This document shows positions 49,936-57,931 of a stretch of 64,000 nt of DNA, one piece after another. Under the pieces are notes generated by a model. It searched no databases. It had not been told where the DNA came from and was given only the letters and a program-made list of their open reading frames with translations. The stretch comes from Streptomyces rubiginosohelvolus (lineage in GTDB: Bacteria; Actinomycetota; Actinomycetes; Streptomycetales; Streptomycetaceae), in NCBI RefSeq assembly GCF_014649875.1, contig NZ_BMTW01000001.1:806001-870000 (forward strand). Direction: 5' to 3'. Numbering within the stretch: the stretch's first letter is position 1; each line of letters begins with the position of its first letter. A program made the position numbers and the translations under genes.

Positions 49936-50886
49936 TCACACCAACCGGATCACATGCTTGCCCCGCACCCCGCCGCCCTCCAACGCGCGGTGGGCGGCGG
50001 CGATGTCCGCCAGCGGATGGACCGTGTCGACGACGGGCCGCAGATCACCGCGTTCGACATAGGCGGTCAGTTCGGCGAACAGGTCGTGCTTCGGGTTGCC
50101 GCTGAAGAACCGGACCCGCTGGCGGCCATGCACGGCCGAGCCCAGCAGATAGCCGATGCTCCGGGCCGGATGGTCGATGTCGAAGGCGATGGAGACCAGT
50201 CGTCCGCCGGGGGCCAACCGCGTTCGCAGCAGGCGGTGCTCGGTGCCGACGGTGTCCATGATGACGTCGTAGCGGTCCAGTTCGGCCAGAGGCGTGGTCC
50301 GGTGGTCCAGTACCTCGTCCGCACCCAACTCCCTTACGAAGTCGGAGTTCTTCGCGCTCGCTAGGCCGGTGACGTGGGCCCCGAGGGCCTTGCCGAGCTG
50401 GACGGCGACACTGCCGACGCCGCCGGACGCCCCGCGGACGAGCAGGCGCTCGCCCGCCCGGAGTCCGGCCCTGTCGCGCAGGGCGGTGAGGGACGTGGTG
50501 CCCCCGGCGGGCAGCGAGGCGGCCTCGGTCAGGGTGACGTTCTCGGGGGCGTACGCGATCTGGCGGGGCCGGACGGAGACGTACTCCGCCGCACTGCCGA
50601 AGGAGGAGCGCCCCAGGATGCCCCAGACCCGGTCGCCGGCCCGCAGCCCGGTGGCCGAGGCGTCCACCTCGGCGACCTCACCGGCGAAGTCGAGCCCGGT
50701 CCGCTGCGGGAAGCGCCGGCCGGTGACCAGGCGGACCTTCCCGGCGCGCCCGTACAGCTCCCCGCCGTTGACGCTCGCCGCATGAACCTGGACGAGCACC
50801 TCGCCCGGCTTGCGGACCGGCACCGGGACCCGGCCCTCGTAGAGGACCTCGGGCGGCCCGTAGTTGTCGTAGAGCGCGGCGCGCAT
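49936..50886 (-). CDS. Zinc-independent NAD(P)H quinone oxidoreductase (MDR family)
   Basis: A 316-residue medium-chain reductase of the quinone oxidoreductase type. The N-terminal catalytic part has RAALYDNYGPPEVL and LVQVHAASVNGGELYGRAG, and lacks the zinc ligands. The cofactor motif is LLVRGASGGVGSVAVQLGKALGAHVTGLASAKN, typical of NADPH binding. It is divergent from a TetR gene with a palindrome between, so it is probably controlled by it. ATG 50886 is chosen as start; GTG 50895 is also possible. Confidence 0.9.
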   Translation of the reverse strand: MRAALYDNYGPPEVLYEGRVPVPVRKPGEVLVQVHAASVNGGELYGRAGKVRLVTGRRFPQRTGLDFAGEVAEVDASATGLRAGDRVWGILGRSSFGSAAEYVSVRPRQIAYAPENVTLTEAASLPAGGTTSLTALRDRAGLRAGERLLVRGASGGVGSVAVQLGKALGAHVTGLASAKNSDFVRELGADEVLDHRTTPLAELDRYDVIMDTVGTEHRLLRTRLAPGGRLVSIAFDIDHPARSIGYLLGSAVHGRQRVRFFSGNPKHDLFAELTAYVERGDLRPVVDTVHPLADIAAAHRALEGGGVRGKHVIRLV

Positions 50887-50987
50887 GTCGTTCACGGTGG
50901 GGGTGTCCTGTCTGTTCCGTCGATGTCGATACGGGGTGAGTGCTGCTTCCGATCCACGGTAGGCCGGTAAACGGACGACCCCCTCCA

Positions 50988-50998
50988 TTTAGCCTAAA
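50988..50998. promoter_or_regulatory. Palindrome between the oxidoreductase and TetR genes
   Basis: TTTAG-C-CTAAA is a perfect 5+1+5 palindrome, AT-rich for this genome, centred 15 bases before the TetR start. It could be the TetR operator controlling both divergent genes. Confidence 0.45.
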
Positions 50999-51007
50999 GT
51001 GAGAGAC

Positions 51008-51679
51008 ATGCCTGCTCAGACCTCTCACAACCCGCCCCCGGTCACCCCGGACCCCGGCCCCGATGCCCTGCGGGCGGATGCCCGGGAGAACCGGGAGCGG
51101 ATCCTGCGGGCCGCCCGCGAGGCGTACGCGCTGCACGGCATCGACGTACCGATCAGCGCCATCGCACGGCGGGCCGGCGTCGGCGTCGCCACCCTCTACC
51201 GCCGCTTCCCCACCCGTACCTCACTGATCACCGAGGCGTTCACCGAGCAGCTCGCCGAATGCGCGGGGGCGCTGGACGAGGCTCTGGAGGACCCGGACCC
51301 GTGGCGCGGGTTCTGCACGGTGTTGCGGAAGGTGTGCGCGATGCAGGCCGCCGACCGGGGATTCACGCACGCGTTCCTGGCCCGGTTCCCGGGCGACACG
51401 GCATACGCCGGGGAGCGCGACCGGGCGGAGGAGGGGCTGGCCCTGCTGGTCCGACGTGCGAAGGAGGCGGGCGCACTGCGCCCGGACTTCGACGTCTCGG
51501 ACGTGGTGCTGACCCTGCTGGCCAACAACGGCGTGGCGAACGGAGCGGGCCCGGAAGCCGCTGCGGCGTCCCGGCGACTGGTGGGCTACCTGCTGGAGTC
51601 GTTCCGGGCCGGCCCCGCCACCGGCCCGCTCCCGCCGCCTGCGGGGCTGGAGTTGGACCGGTTGGGCGGGACGGGGTGA
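51008..51679 (+). CDS. TetR-family regulator (next to oxidoreductase)
   Basis: A 223-residue TetR protein. The helix-turn-helix (RERILRAAREAYALHGIDVPISAIARRAGVGVATLYRRFPTRTSLI) follows a ~25-residue Pro-rich N terminus. The ligand domain is generic. It is divergent from the quinone oxidoreductase gene and probably represses it through the palindrome at 50988. ATG 51008 is preferred over the GTG nine bases upstream. Confidence 0.9.
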   Translation: MPAQTSHNPPPVTPDPGPDALRADARENRERILRAAREAYALHGIDVPISAIARRAGVGVATLYRRFPTRTSLITEAFTEQLAECAGALDEALEDPDPWRGFCTVLRKVCAMQAADRGFTHAFLARFPGDTAYAGERDRAEEGLALLVRRAKEAGALRPDFDVSDVVLTLLANNGVANGAGPEAAAASRRLVGYLLESFRAGPATGPLPPPAGLELDRLGGTG

Positions 51680-51760
51680 GGGGAGGCAGAGGAGTGGGAG
51701 TGTGCGGGCCCGCACAGGCGAGGGGCATCCCGCCCGCGGACCTCCCCACTCACCCCCGAC

Positions 51761-52207
51761 TCAGGCGAGAGCCGTCACCAGCGAGGCGAAGGCGGCGATG
51801 AGGACGGCCACACGGACGTAGTGGTAGCGGTCCCAGCGGTTCATCTGCTCCTTCCAGTCCTCGGGCCGGTTCTCCGGGGTCCACGTCTTGCCCCGGTTGT
51901 TGATCGGGACGAGCAGCAGGAGCGACATGACCACACTGAGGAGCAGCAGCCCACCCGCGGCGACGACCAGGCCGACGCCTCCCTCCCCCCATCCGGCTAT
52001 GGCCCAGATCGCGCTCAGGACGAGTGAGCCGATGTACCAGAACGGCATCAACGCCCCCAGCATCCGGCCCCCGTGGCTTCGGCCGAGCTGCGCGCTGTCG
52101 TCGGGGAGCGCGTCGAGAATCCGGTTGATGACGAAGGCGACGGAGAACTCCACCCCCACCAGCAGTCCGACGATCACGGTGGTGACGATCTCAAGTGCGT
52201 CGAGCAT
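51761..52207 (-). CDS. DUF1772-type membrane protein
   Basis: A 148-residue protein with four membrane helices: IVTTVIVGLLVGVEFSVAFVINRIL, MPFWYIGSLVLSAIWAIAG, VGLVVAAGGLLLLSVVMSLLLLVPIN and VRVAVLIAAFASLVTALA, with the polar stretch ENRPEDWKEQMNRWDRYHYVR before the last. This is the DUF1772/anthrone oxygenase-like layout. Specific activity unknown. It is divergent from a TetR gene across two strong operators. Confidence 0.87.
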   Translation of the reverse strand: MLDALEIVTTVIVGLLVGVEFSVAFVINRILDALPDDSAQLGRSHGGRMLGALMPFWYIGSLVLSAIWAIAGWGEGGVGLVVAAGGLLLLSVVMSLLLLVPINNRGKTWTPENRPEDWKEQMNRWDRYHYVRVAVLIAAFASLVTALA

Positions 52208-52224
52208 GATGACCCCTCCTGGGA

Positions 52225-52239
52225 TCTAGCGGCGCTAGA
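52225..52239. promoter_or_regulatory. TetR-type operator A
   Basis: TCTAGCGGCGCTAGA is a perfect 7+1+7 palindrome, 18 bases upstream of the DUF1772 start. It is nearly identical to operator B at 52276. Confidence 0.75.
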
Positions 52240-52275
52240 TGATGAGGCAACGCTAGCGCTACTGCCGCTCGATTG

Positions 52276-52290
52276 TCTAGCGGTGCTAGA
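52276..52290. promoter_or_regulatory. TetR-type operator B
   Basis: TCTAGCGGTGCTAGA matches operator A at 14 of 15 bases and lies nine bases before the TetR start. The centres are 51 bp apart. A further GCTAGCGC lies between them (~52252-52259). Confidence 0.75.
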
Positions 52291-52298
52291 ATCGAGGC

Positions 52299-52877
52299 AT
52301 GTCGGTACAGGAACGCAAGGAACGGGAACGGGCGAGCCGCGAGCGCCTCATCGTGGCGACGGCTCGCGAACTCGCCGAGCAGCAGGGCTGGGACGCGGTC
52401 ACCACGCGCCGGCTCGCCGAGCGCATCGAATACAGCCAGCCCGTCCTCTACAGCCACTTCCGCGGCAAGCGCGAGATCATCGGCGCCGTCGCCCTGGAAG
52501 GCGCCACCGAGATGGCCGCGGCGCTGCGGGCCGCCGCCTCCGACGCGGACGGCCGCCGCGCCCGGGTCGCCGCCCTCGCCCACGCCTACCTGGAGTTCGC
52601 CGAGCGGAACCCGGCGGTCTACGACGCCCTGTTCCAGCTCGACGGCGGCCTGGCCTTCGCGCAGGAGGACACCCCGGAGCCGCTGAAGGACGCCTTCGCC
52701 GCGCTGCTGGAGACGCTCGGCGAGGTCGCCGGGGAGGGCGTCCACCCGGCGCTGTTCACCGAGCTCTTCTGGTCCGCCCTGCACGGGCTGGCCACCCTCA
52801 CCCGGGCGGGGCGGCTCCTGCCGGAGGGCGCCGAGCAGCGGCTCGATCTCCTGGTGGAACGGCTGGCCGTGCTCTGA
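52299..52877 (+). CDS. TetR-family regulator (next to DUF1772 gene)
   Basis: A 192-residue TetR protein. The helix-turn-helix is RLIVATARELAEQQGWDAVTTRRLAERIEYSQPVLYSHFRGKREII, with a C-terminal ligand domain of the WHG type (FWSALHGLATLTRAGRLLP). It should bind the two TCTAGCGGYGCTAGA operators and control itself and the divergent DUF1772 gene. GAGG sits immediately before the ATG. Confidence 0.92.
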   Translation: MSVQERKERERASRERLIVATARELAEQQGWDAVTTRRLAERIEYSQPVLYSHFRGKREIIGAVALEGATEMAAALRAAASDADGRRARVAALAHAYLEFAERNPAVYDALFQLDGGLAFAQEDTPEPLKDAFAALLETLGEVAGEGVHPALFTELFWSALHGLATLTRAGRLLPEGAEQRLDLLVERLAVL

Positions 52878-52920
52878 CCCGTAATCCGGCAGCAGCCACC
52901 GGCGCGGCCGGCCCGCCCCC

Positions 52921-54153
52921 TCAACCCGCCCATCTCCCCGTCAGGAACGTCAGCGCGACGAGCGTCGTCACCGGGGCCGCCACGCACAGGTACACCGTCC
53001 TGAACCACGGCCGACGCAGGCTCAGCGCCGCCAGGCCGATCCACAGCGGCCACCACAGCAGCGTCGCGCGCGGGACGGACGTGTACCAGTACGAGGTTCC
53101 CAACGCCCATAGGCTCAGGGCCACGTACACCACTTCCGGCCACCGGCGTCGGCGTACCAGCAGCACCACCAGGGCGAGACCCACCAGCATCGCCGCCAAC
53201 TCCGCCTGGAACATGAACGCGTAGCCGGTCGACTGCGTGCCGCCGAACGCCCCGGTCCAGGTGTTCACCCACGCCTCCCACGGGGTGTGGAACGTGCGGT
53301 ACCAGCCGCGTTCCTGCGCGTGCTTCCAGGCCATCCAGTCGCCGGTGTGCGCGTGCAGATACCAGCTGTACGCGGCCGGGGGCAGCGCGGGCAGCAGCGT
53401 CCAGCCCGTCGACCGCCAGGTCCGCCGGCCCCCGCCCGCACGGACGGACAGCAGGAACAGCAGCCCGATCGCCGCCGCGAGGAACAGGCCGCTGACGCGG
53501 ACCGCCGTGCCCAGCGTCGTCAGGACGGCGGCGAGCGCCCACCGGTGCTTCATGGCAGCGAGCCAGGCGGGCAGGGCGAACGCGAGGAACAGCGCCTCCG
53601 TGTAACCCGCCGCCAGGAACACCGCGCAGGGCGAGAGCAGAAAGAGGACGACCGTACGGTGTCCCGCCCCCTCCTCCGGCAGATACGCCCGCGCGACACG
53701 GGCCAGGGACAGTACGGCAACGGCCCCCGCGACCAACGAGATCAGCAGCCCGGCCCCCGTCCAGTCCGGTACGACCGTGTGCACGGCACGGAGCAGGAAG
53801 GGGTAGCCGGGGAAGAACGCCTCCCGGTTGTCCCAGCCGCTCGTCCACGGGCCCGCGCCCGCCGGGAAGTAGCCGTCGCGCGCTATGTGGAGGTAGTGGT
53901 TCGCGTCCCAGTGCTGGAAGGGCGCCAGGACCGGGGCCGTCTCCCGTACGCCGGACTGCGCGGGAAACAGCCAGCGGGCGAAGTGGGCCGTGATCCACAG
54001 GGATATCCGGGTCAGGAGGTAGAGCCACAGGACATCGCGATCGGCGGGGCTCAGGCGGAACCGCGCCGCCCGGGGCTCGGGCGCGGCGGCGGCCGCCGCA
54101 GGACGGACAGGCGGAGGCCGCAGTCCGGGGGAGAGCGTGGACAACGCAGGCAC
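52921..54153 (-). CDS. PIG-V-like mannosyltransferase family membrane protein
   Basis: A 410-residue polytopic protein with about nine to ten helices. After a Pro/Ala-rich cytoplasmic start, it has LITAHFARW-type helix 1, then FQHWDANHYLHIARDGYFP, with the WD pair of the mannosyltransferase family. ETEALFLAFALPAWLA-type and REAFFPGYPFLLRAV segments follow. This layout matches PIG-V/Gpi18-like glycosyltransferases, which in actinobacteria use polyprenyl-phosphate sugars outside the membrane. The donor and acceptor are unknown. GTG 54153 is used; TTG 54144, with GAAAGG eight bases upstream, is possible. Confidence 0.8.
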   Translation of the reverse strand: MPALSTLSPGLRPPPVRPAAAAAAPEPRAARFRLSPADRDVLWLYLLTRISLWITAHFARWLFPAQSGVRETAPVLAPFQHWDANHYLHIARDGYFPAGAGPWTSGWDNREAFFPGYPFLLRAVHTVVPDWTGAGLLISLVAGAVAVLSLARVARAYLPEEGAGHRTVVLFLLSPCAVFLAAGYTEALFLAFALPAWLAAMKHRWALAAVLTTLGTAVRVSGLFLAAAIGLLFLLSVRAGGGRRTWRSTGWTLLPALPPAAYSWYLHAHTGDWMAWKHAQERGWYRTFHTPWEAWVNTWTGAFGGTQSTGYAFMFQAELAAMLVGLALVVLLVRRRRWPEVVYVALSLWALGTSYWYTSVPRATLLWWPLWIGLAALSLRRPWFRTVYLCVAAPVTTLVALTFLTGRWAG

Positions 54154-54261
54154 CTTTCGGGCACGCCTCGCGGGTACGTCGGGGCGCGCCGGATCGCCCG
54201 GGAAGCCGCCGGGTCACGGAAGGGGAAGGGGCAGGGGAAGAGGAGAAGGGTGGCGGCCGCG

Positions 54262-54741
54262 TCAGGGCGTCGGCGCGCCCCCGTCAGTCGTCGCCGAAGC
54301 CGTCGGTGGCGTCATGCTCGTGCTCGTACTTGTGCTTGTACGCGTGGGCGGTCCGCCCGGCTCGGTGGTCCGGCCCGTCGGCCCCTCCGACCCAGCGCCC
54401 CCCGGCATCGTGGTGCTCGGCGACGGCGGCGGGGACGGCGGCTCCGTGGGCAGGCCCTGCGACGGTGCGGGCGACGGGTAGCTGGGCGACGGGCTCGTCG
54501 CCGGGGCCACCGGCTCCGGCCGCACCGGCAGCAGGCCCACCGCGACCGCGCCGCCCCCGCCGACGACCAGGCACACCCCCACCGCGACCACGGCCATCCG
54601 GCGTCGCTGGGCGCGCATGCCGCGCCGGGTGATGCCCGACGCGGTCTCCGGGGCGGTCAGTGCCTGCCCGAACTCCCCGGCCTCCCGGAACAGTGACCGC
54701 AACGGATCCTGCGGCTCCCTCGGGTCCTGCGGTTCAGACAT
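54262..54741 (-). CDS. Single-pass membrane protein coupled to the sigma factor
   Basis: A 159-residue protein. A ~65-residue cytoplasmic part (PLRSLFREAGEFGQALTAPETASGITRRG) precedes one membrane helix (MAVVAVGVCLVVGGGGAVAVGLL), followed by a ~75-residue Pro/Ser/Thr-rich extracytoplasmic tail. Its start overlaps the end of the sigma-factor gene by eight bases. Position and topology suggest a regulator of the sigma factor, but the His-x3-Cys-x2-Cys zinc motif of many anti-sigmas is absent. Confidence 0.75.
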   Translation of the reverse strand: MSEPQDPREPQDPLRSLFREAGEFGQALTAPETASGITRRGMRAQRRRMAVVAVGVCLVVGGGGAVAVGLLPVRPEPVAPATSPSPSYPSPAPSQGLPTEPPSPPPSPSTTMPGGAGSEGPTGRTTEPGGPPTRTSTSTSTSMTPPTASATTDGGAPTP

Positions 54742-55261
54742 CAGGAGCCTCCTCGATGCGGGGGTCCCGCAGACGGTGGGCGAGCGCCGCCCGTCCACGG
54801 ACCAGATGCGTCTTGATCGTGCTGGTGGAAAGCCCGGTCTCCCCGGCGATCTGCTCGACCGTGAGATCGCACAGGTAGTGCAGGGTCAGCGTCCGCCGCT
54901 GCTGGGCGGGCAGCTCCCGCAGCGCGTCGACCAGGACCACATGGTCCGGATCCGGCGGCGCCACGTGCTCCGCCGCACCGCTCCCCCGGCCCCAGGCGTC
55001 CGCCGACCGCCGCCGGAAACGCCAACGGCTCACCGCCAGCCGCCAGGCGACGGTACGGATCCACGCCTCGGGCTGCCCGTCCCGCTCCAGCCGCCCCCGC
55101 CGGACCCACGCCTTGACGAACGCTTCCTGCACGACGTCCTGCGCCTCCTGGAGGTCGCCGGTCATCACGTACAACTGGCCGGTGAGACGTGCGACCGCCT
55201 GGGCGTAGAACTCTTCGAACTCCTCGACGGTCAAAAGCTGCTCCCGGATCTTTCGCTTCAC
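54734..55261 (-). CDS. ECF sigma factor (SigE70/SigE family type)
   Basis: A 175-residue RNA polymerase sigma factor. Region 2 is EEFYAQAVARLTGQLYVMTGDLQEAQDVVQEAFVKAWVRRGRL, and region 4 is LRELPAQQRRTLTLHYLCDLTVEQIAGETGLSTSTIKTHLVRGRAAL. The short length and linker fit actinobacterial SigE-family ECF factors. GTG 55261 is the start. It is coupled to a membrane protein gene downstream, its likely regulator. Confidence 0.92.
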   Translation of the reverse strand: MKRKIREQLLTVEEFEEFYAQAVARLTGQLYVMTGDLQEAQDVVQEAFVKAWVRRGRLERDGQPEAWIRTVAWRLAVSRWRFRRRSADAWGRGSGAAEHVAPPDPDHVVLVDALRELPAQQRRTLTLHYLCDLTVEQIAGETGLSTSTIKTHLVRGRAALAHRLRDPRIEEAPDV

Positions 55262-55328
55262 CGGGTATACGCCCGCCGACGGCCGTCCGGTCTACATCAC
55301 CGGAGAGGCAATGGGGTGACCGTCGTCA

Positions 55329-55475
55329 CAGCCGGTGCTCGCCCTGGGCCGGCCGGCTCTCAGCCCGTGGTCACCCTGGGCCCGCGGTGCGCAGTCGGTG
55401 CTCACCCTGGGGCCCGCCGGTGCTCAGTCGGTCCCCACCCGGGGCCCGGCTCGGGTTCAGCCCGCCCCCACCCGC
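55329..55475. repeat. Imperfect ~32-base tandem repeats at the GNAT gene end
   Basis: About four and a half copies of a 31-33-base unit start at 55329, 55361, 55392, 55425 and 55458. The common plus-strand core is CAGYCSGTGSTCACCCTGGG-like. On the minus strand, the first copy contains the last codons and TGA of the GNAT gene, and later copies lie downstream of it. Confidence 0.8.
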
Positions 55476-56023
55476 TTCTCCAACAACGTCACCCCGTACG
55501 TCCGCCCGCCGTCGCCGTTCTTCCCCGCCTGCTCGCCGACCACCACGTACCCCGCCTCCTCGTAGTAGCGGCGGAGCCGGGTGTTCGACGTCAGGCAGTC
55601 GAGCCGGCACAGCGGGCGGCCCGACGCGGCGATCCGGCGCTCGGCCTCCGCCAGCAGCGCCCGCCCGGCTCCGGGCGGGGCGGTGCGCCGGTCCGTCATC
55701 AGCCGGTGGACATAGCCCGCGACCGGCGGCTGGACGCCCCAGGCCGGCTCGTCGTCCCACCACAGCTCCCAGGCCCCGGTACTCGGCCCGCCGGGGCCGA
55801 CCGTCGCGATCCACACCTCGCCCGCCCGCAACCGCGCCCCGAAGTGCTCCGGGCCCAGCTCCCCGGGCTTCCACTGGTCGATGCCGCGCTCGATCTGCCA
55901 CCGCGCGGCGTCGTCCCGGAGGCGGACGAGCTCGGTCAGGTCGCTCTCCCCCGCCCGCCGGAACGACAACGCGGGCGACAACATGAGCGAGGACTCCGCA
56001 GAGGAAGGGCTTGTGTGCGTCAT
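55457..56023 (-). CDS. GNAT-family N-acetyltransferase
   Basis: A 188-residue GNAT acetyltransferase. It has LSFRRAGESDLTELVRLRDDAARW near the start, then VAGYVHRLMTDRRTAPPGAGRALLAEAERRIAASGRPLCRLDCLTSNTRLRRYYEEAGYVVVG, including the acetyl-CoA-binding loop (normally R/Q-x2-G-x-G/A, here APPGAGRAL) and the closing YYE-GY motif. It sits 51 bases after the lasso exporter gene in the same direction. That makes it a candidate tailoring enzyme, but it may be an unrelated neighbour. Confidence 0.87.
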   Translation of the reverse strand: MTHTSPSSAESSLMLSPALSFRRAGESDLTELVRLRDDAARWQIERGIDQWKPGELGPEHFGARLRAGEVWIATVGPGGPSTGAWELWWDDEPAWGVQPPVAGYVHRLMTDRRTAPPGAGRALLAEAERRIAASGRPLCRLDCLTSNTRLRRYYEEAGYVVVGEQAGKNGDGGRTYGVTLLEKRVGAG

Positions 56024-56074
56024 GCCGTGATCTTCCCTCAGGAGGACCGGACCGCCGCCGCCCCGGCCGTACGC

Positions 56075-57931
56075 CTACACCCCTTGGCCGTCCGCCGCCA
56101 GCTGCGTCGTCGCCAGCTCGCGGTACAGCTCGTCCCCGGCGATCAGCTCCTCGTGCGTGCCCGCCGTGCGGACCCGGCCCTCCTCCAGGACCACGATGCG
56201 GTCCGCGTGCCGGACGGTGGACAGGCGGTGTGCGATCACCAGCACCGTGGTCCGCTGGGCCAGTTCGAGGATCACATCGCGCAGCGCCTGCTCGTTGACC
56301 GCGTCCAGTTGCGAGGTCACCTCGTCGAGGAGGAGCAGCCGGGGGTGGCGCAGGAGGGCACGGGCGATGGCGATGCGCTGGCGTTCGCCGCCGGAGAGGG
56401 TGACGCCCCGGTGGCCGACCGCCGTGTCCAGACCCTCGGGCAGCCGCTCGACCAGGGCGTCCAGCCGGGTACGGGTCACCGCCGCCGCCAGCTCCTTCTC
56501 GTCCGCGTCCGGGGCCGCGAAGAGGAGGTTCTCCCGCAGCGTCCCGGCGAGCACCGGCGCGTCCTGTTCCACGTACGCCAGCGAGCCCCGCAGTTCGGCC
56601 AGCGGCCAGTCCCGGATGTCGCGGCCGCCCACGGTGATCGTGCCGGCCTCGTGGTCGTAGAAGCGTTCCAGCAGGCTGAACACCGTCGACTTGCCCGCCC
56701 CGGACGGGCCCACCAGCGCCACCATCCCCCCGGCCGGCACATCGAACGTCACGCCTTGGTGGGCGGGGGCGCGCTCGTCCCCGTACCCGAAGGTCACGTC
56801 CTGGAAGGTCACCCCGAGCGGCCCGCCGTCCCCCTTCGTCAACCCGCCGGATTCCTCCGCCGGTTCGCCCGGCAGCGACTCCACCTCGTCGATCCGGCGC
56901 ACCGCCGCCAGCCCGCTCTGCAGGCCTGTCCACCCTTCGACCAGACCGGCGATCGGGCCCATCAGGTAGAAGAGGTAGAGCAGGAACGCGATCAGGGAGG
57001 AGATCTCCAGCGAGCCGGAGGCGGCCCGCGCGCCGCCGACGCCCAGCACCGCCAGGAACGCGAGCTGGATCGACATCGTCATCGTGACCTCGGTGACCGA
57101 GGACCACTTCGCCACCGTGACGCCCCGGTCGTGCGCATGCCGCGCCGCCGCCGCGACGGCCGCCGTCTCCCGGTCCTCCGCCCCGCTCGCCTTGACCGTA
57201 CGGAACGCCTGGAGCACCCGGTCCAGCGCCGCGCCCATCGCGCCCACGGACTCCTGCGCCTTGAGCTGCGCCCGCTGGATGCGCGGCATCAGCAGGGAGG
57301 TCACGGCCCCGATGCCGACGACCACCACCAGCGTCACGCCGAGCAGCGTCAGGTCCATGTACGCCATGAGGGCGATCGTGCCCAGCAGCATCAGCACGCT
57401 GTTGAACGACTCGACGAGCCCGCTCGACAGCACCGTACGGAGCAGGGTCGTGTCGCTCGTGACCCGTGACTGGAGGTCGCCCGGCGTCAGCCGGTCCACC
57501 GCCGGGACCTTCAACCGCATGATGCGGCCCACCAGTTGGTCGCGGGCGCGCAGGACCACTCCCTCTCCCGTGCGGGACATGAGAAAGCTCCCGTACGCGG
57601 AGAGGCAGGCTCCCGCCAGCACCAGCGCGGTCAGCGCGACGAGCGGGGCCACGGGCGAGCGGCCGTCGGCGAACGTGTCCACCGCGTGCTTCGCCATCAG
57701 CGGCATCGCCAGCCCCGCCCCGGACCCGGCGAGCGAGAGCAGGCCCGCCCGGATCAGGACGCCCCGGTGCGGACGGACCCGGGCGAGGAGCAGCCGGAGG
57801 GGGGACGGAGAGGTGGAGAGGGCCGGGACCGGGGGTGTCGGCGAGCCGGGCGGTTCCGTGTTCTCAGGCGGTCTGCCCGGGCCCTGACCCGTCTGCCCCG
57901 GCTCCGCCGCCGTCCCCGCCACCGCGCTCAC
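56075..57931 (-). CDS. Lasso-peptide ABC exporter (D protein)
   Basis: A 618-residue half-transporter. A ~45-residue Pro-rich start precedes a six-helix membrane domain (LLLARVRPHRGVLIRAGLLSLAGSGAGLAMPLMAKHAVDTFADG onward). The ATPase has Walker A LVGPSGAGKSTVFSLLER, Q-loop YVEQDAPVLAGTLRENLLF, signature TLSGGERQRIAIARALLR, Walker B LLLLDEVTSQLD and H-loop VIAHRLSTV. It overlaps the B2 gene by 68 bases. In lasso clusters, such transporters export the mature peptide and confer self-immunity. Confidence 0.92.
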   Translation of the reverse strand: MSAVAGTAAEPGQTGQGPGRPPENTEPPGSPTPPVPALSTSPSPLRLLLARVRPHRGVLIRAGLLSLAGSGAGLAMPLMAKHAVDTFADGRSPVAPLVALTALVLAGACLSAYGSFLMSRTGEGVVLRARDQLVGRIMRLKVPAVDRLTPGDLQSRVTSDTTLLRTVLSSGLVESFNSVLMLLGTIALMAYMDLTLLGVTLVVVVGIGAVTSLLMPRIQRAQLKAQESVGAMGAALDRVLQAFRTVKASGAEDRETAAVAAAARHAHDRGVTVAKWSSVTEVTMTMSIQLAFLAVLGVGGARAASGSLEISSLIAFLLYLFYLMGPIAGLVEGWTGLQSGLAAVRRIDEVESLPGEPAEESGGLTKGDGGPLGVTFQDVTFGYGDERAPAHQGVTFDVPAGGMVALVGPSGAGKSTVFSLLERFYDHEAGTITVGGRDIRDWPLAELRGSLAYVEQDAPVLAGTLRENLLFAAPDADEKELAAAVTRTRLDALVERLPEGLDTAVGHRGVTLSGGERQRIAIARALLRHPRLLLLDEVTSQLDAVNEQALRDVILELAQRTTVLVIAHRLSTVRHADRIVVLEEGRVRTAGTHEELIAGDELYRELATTQLAADGQGV

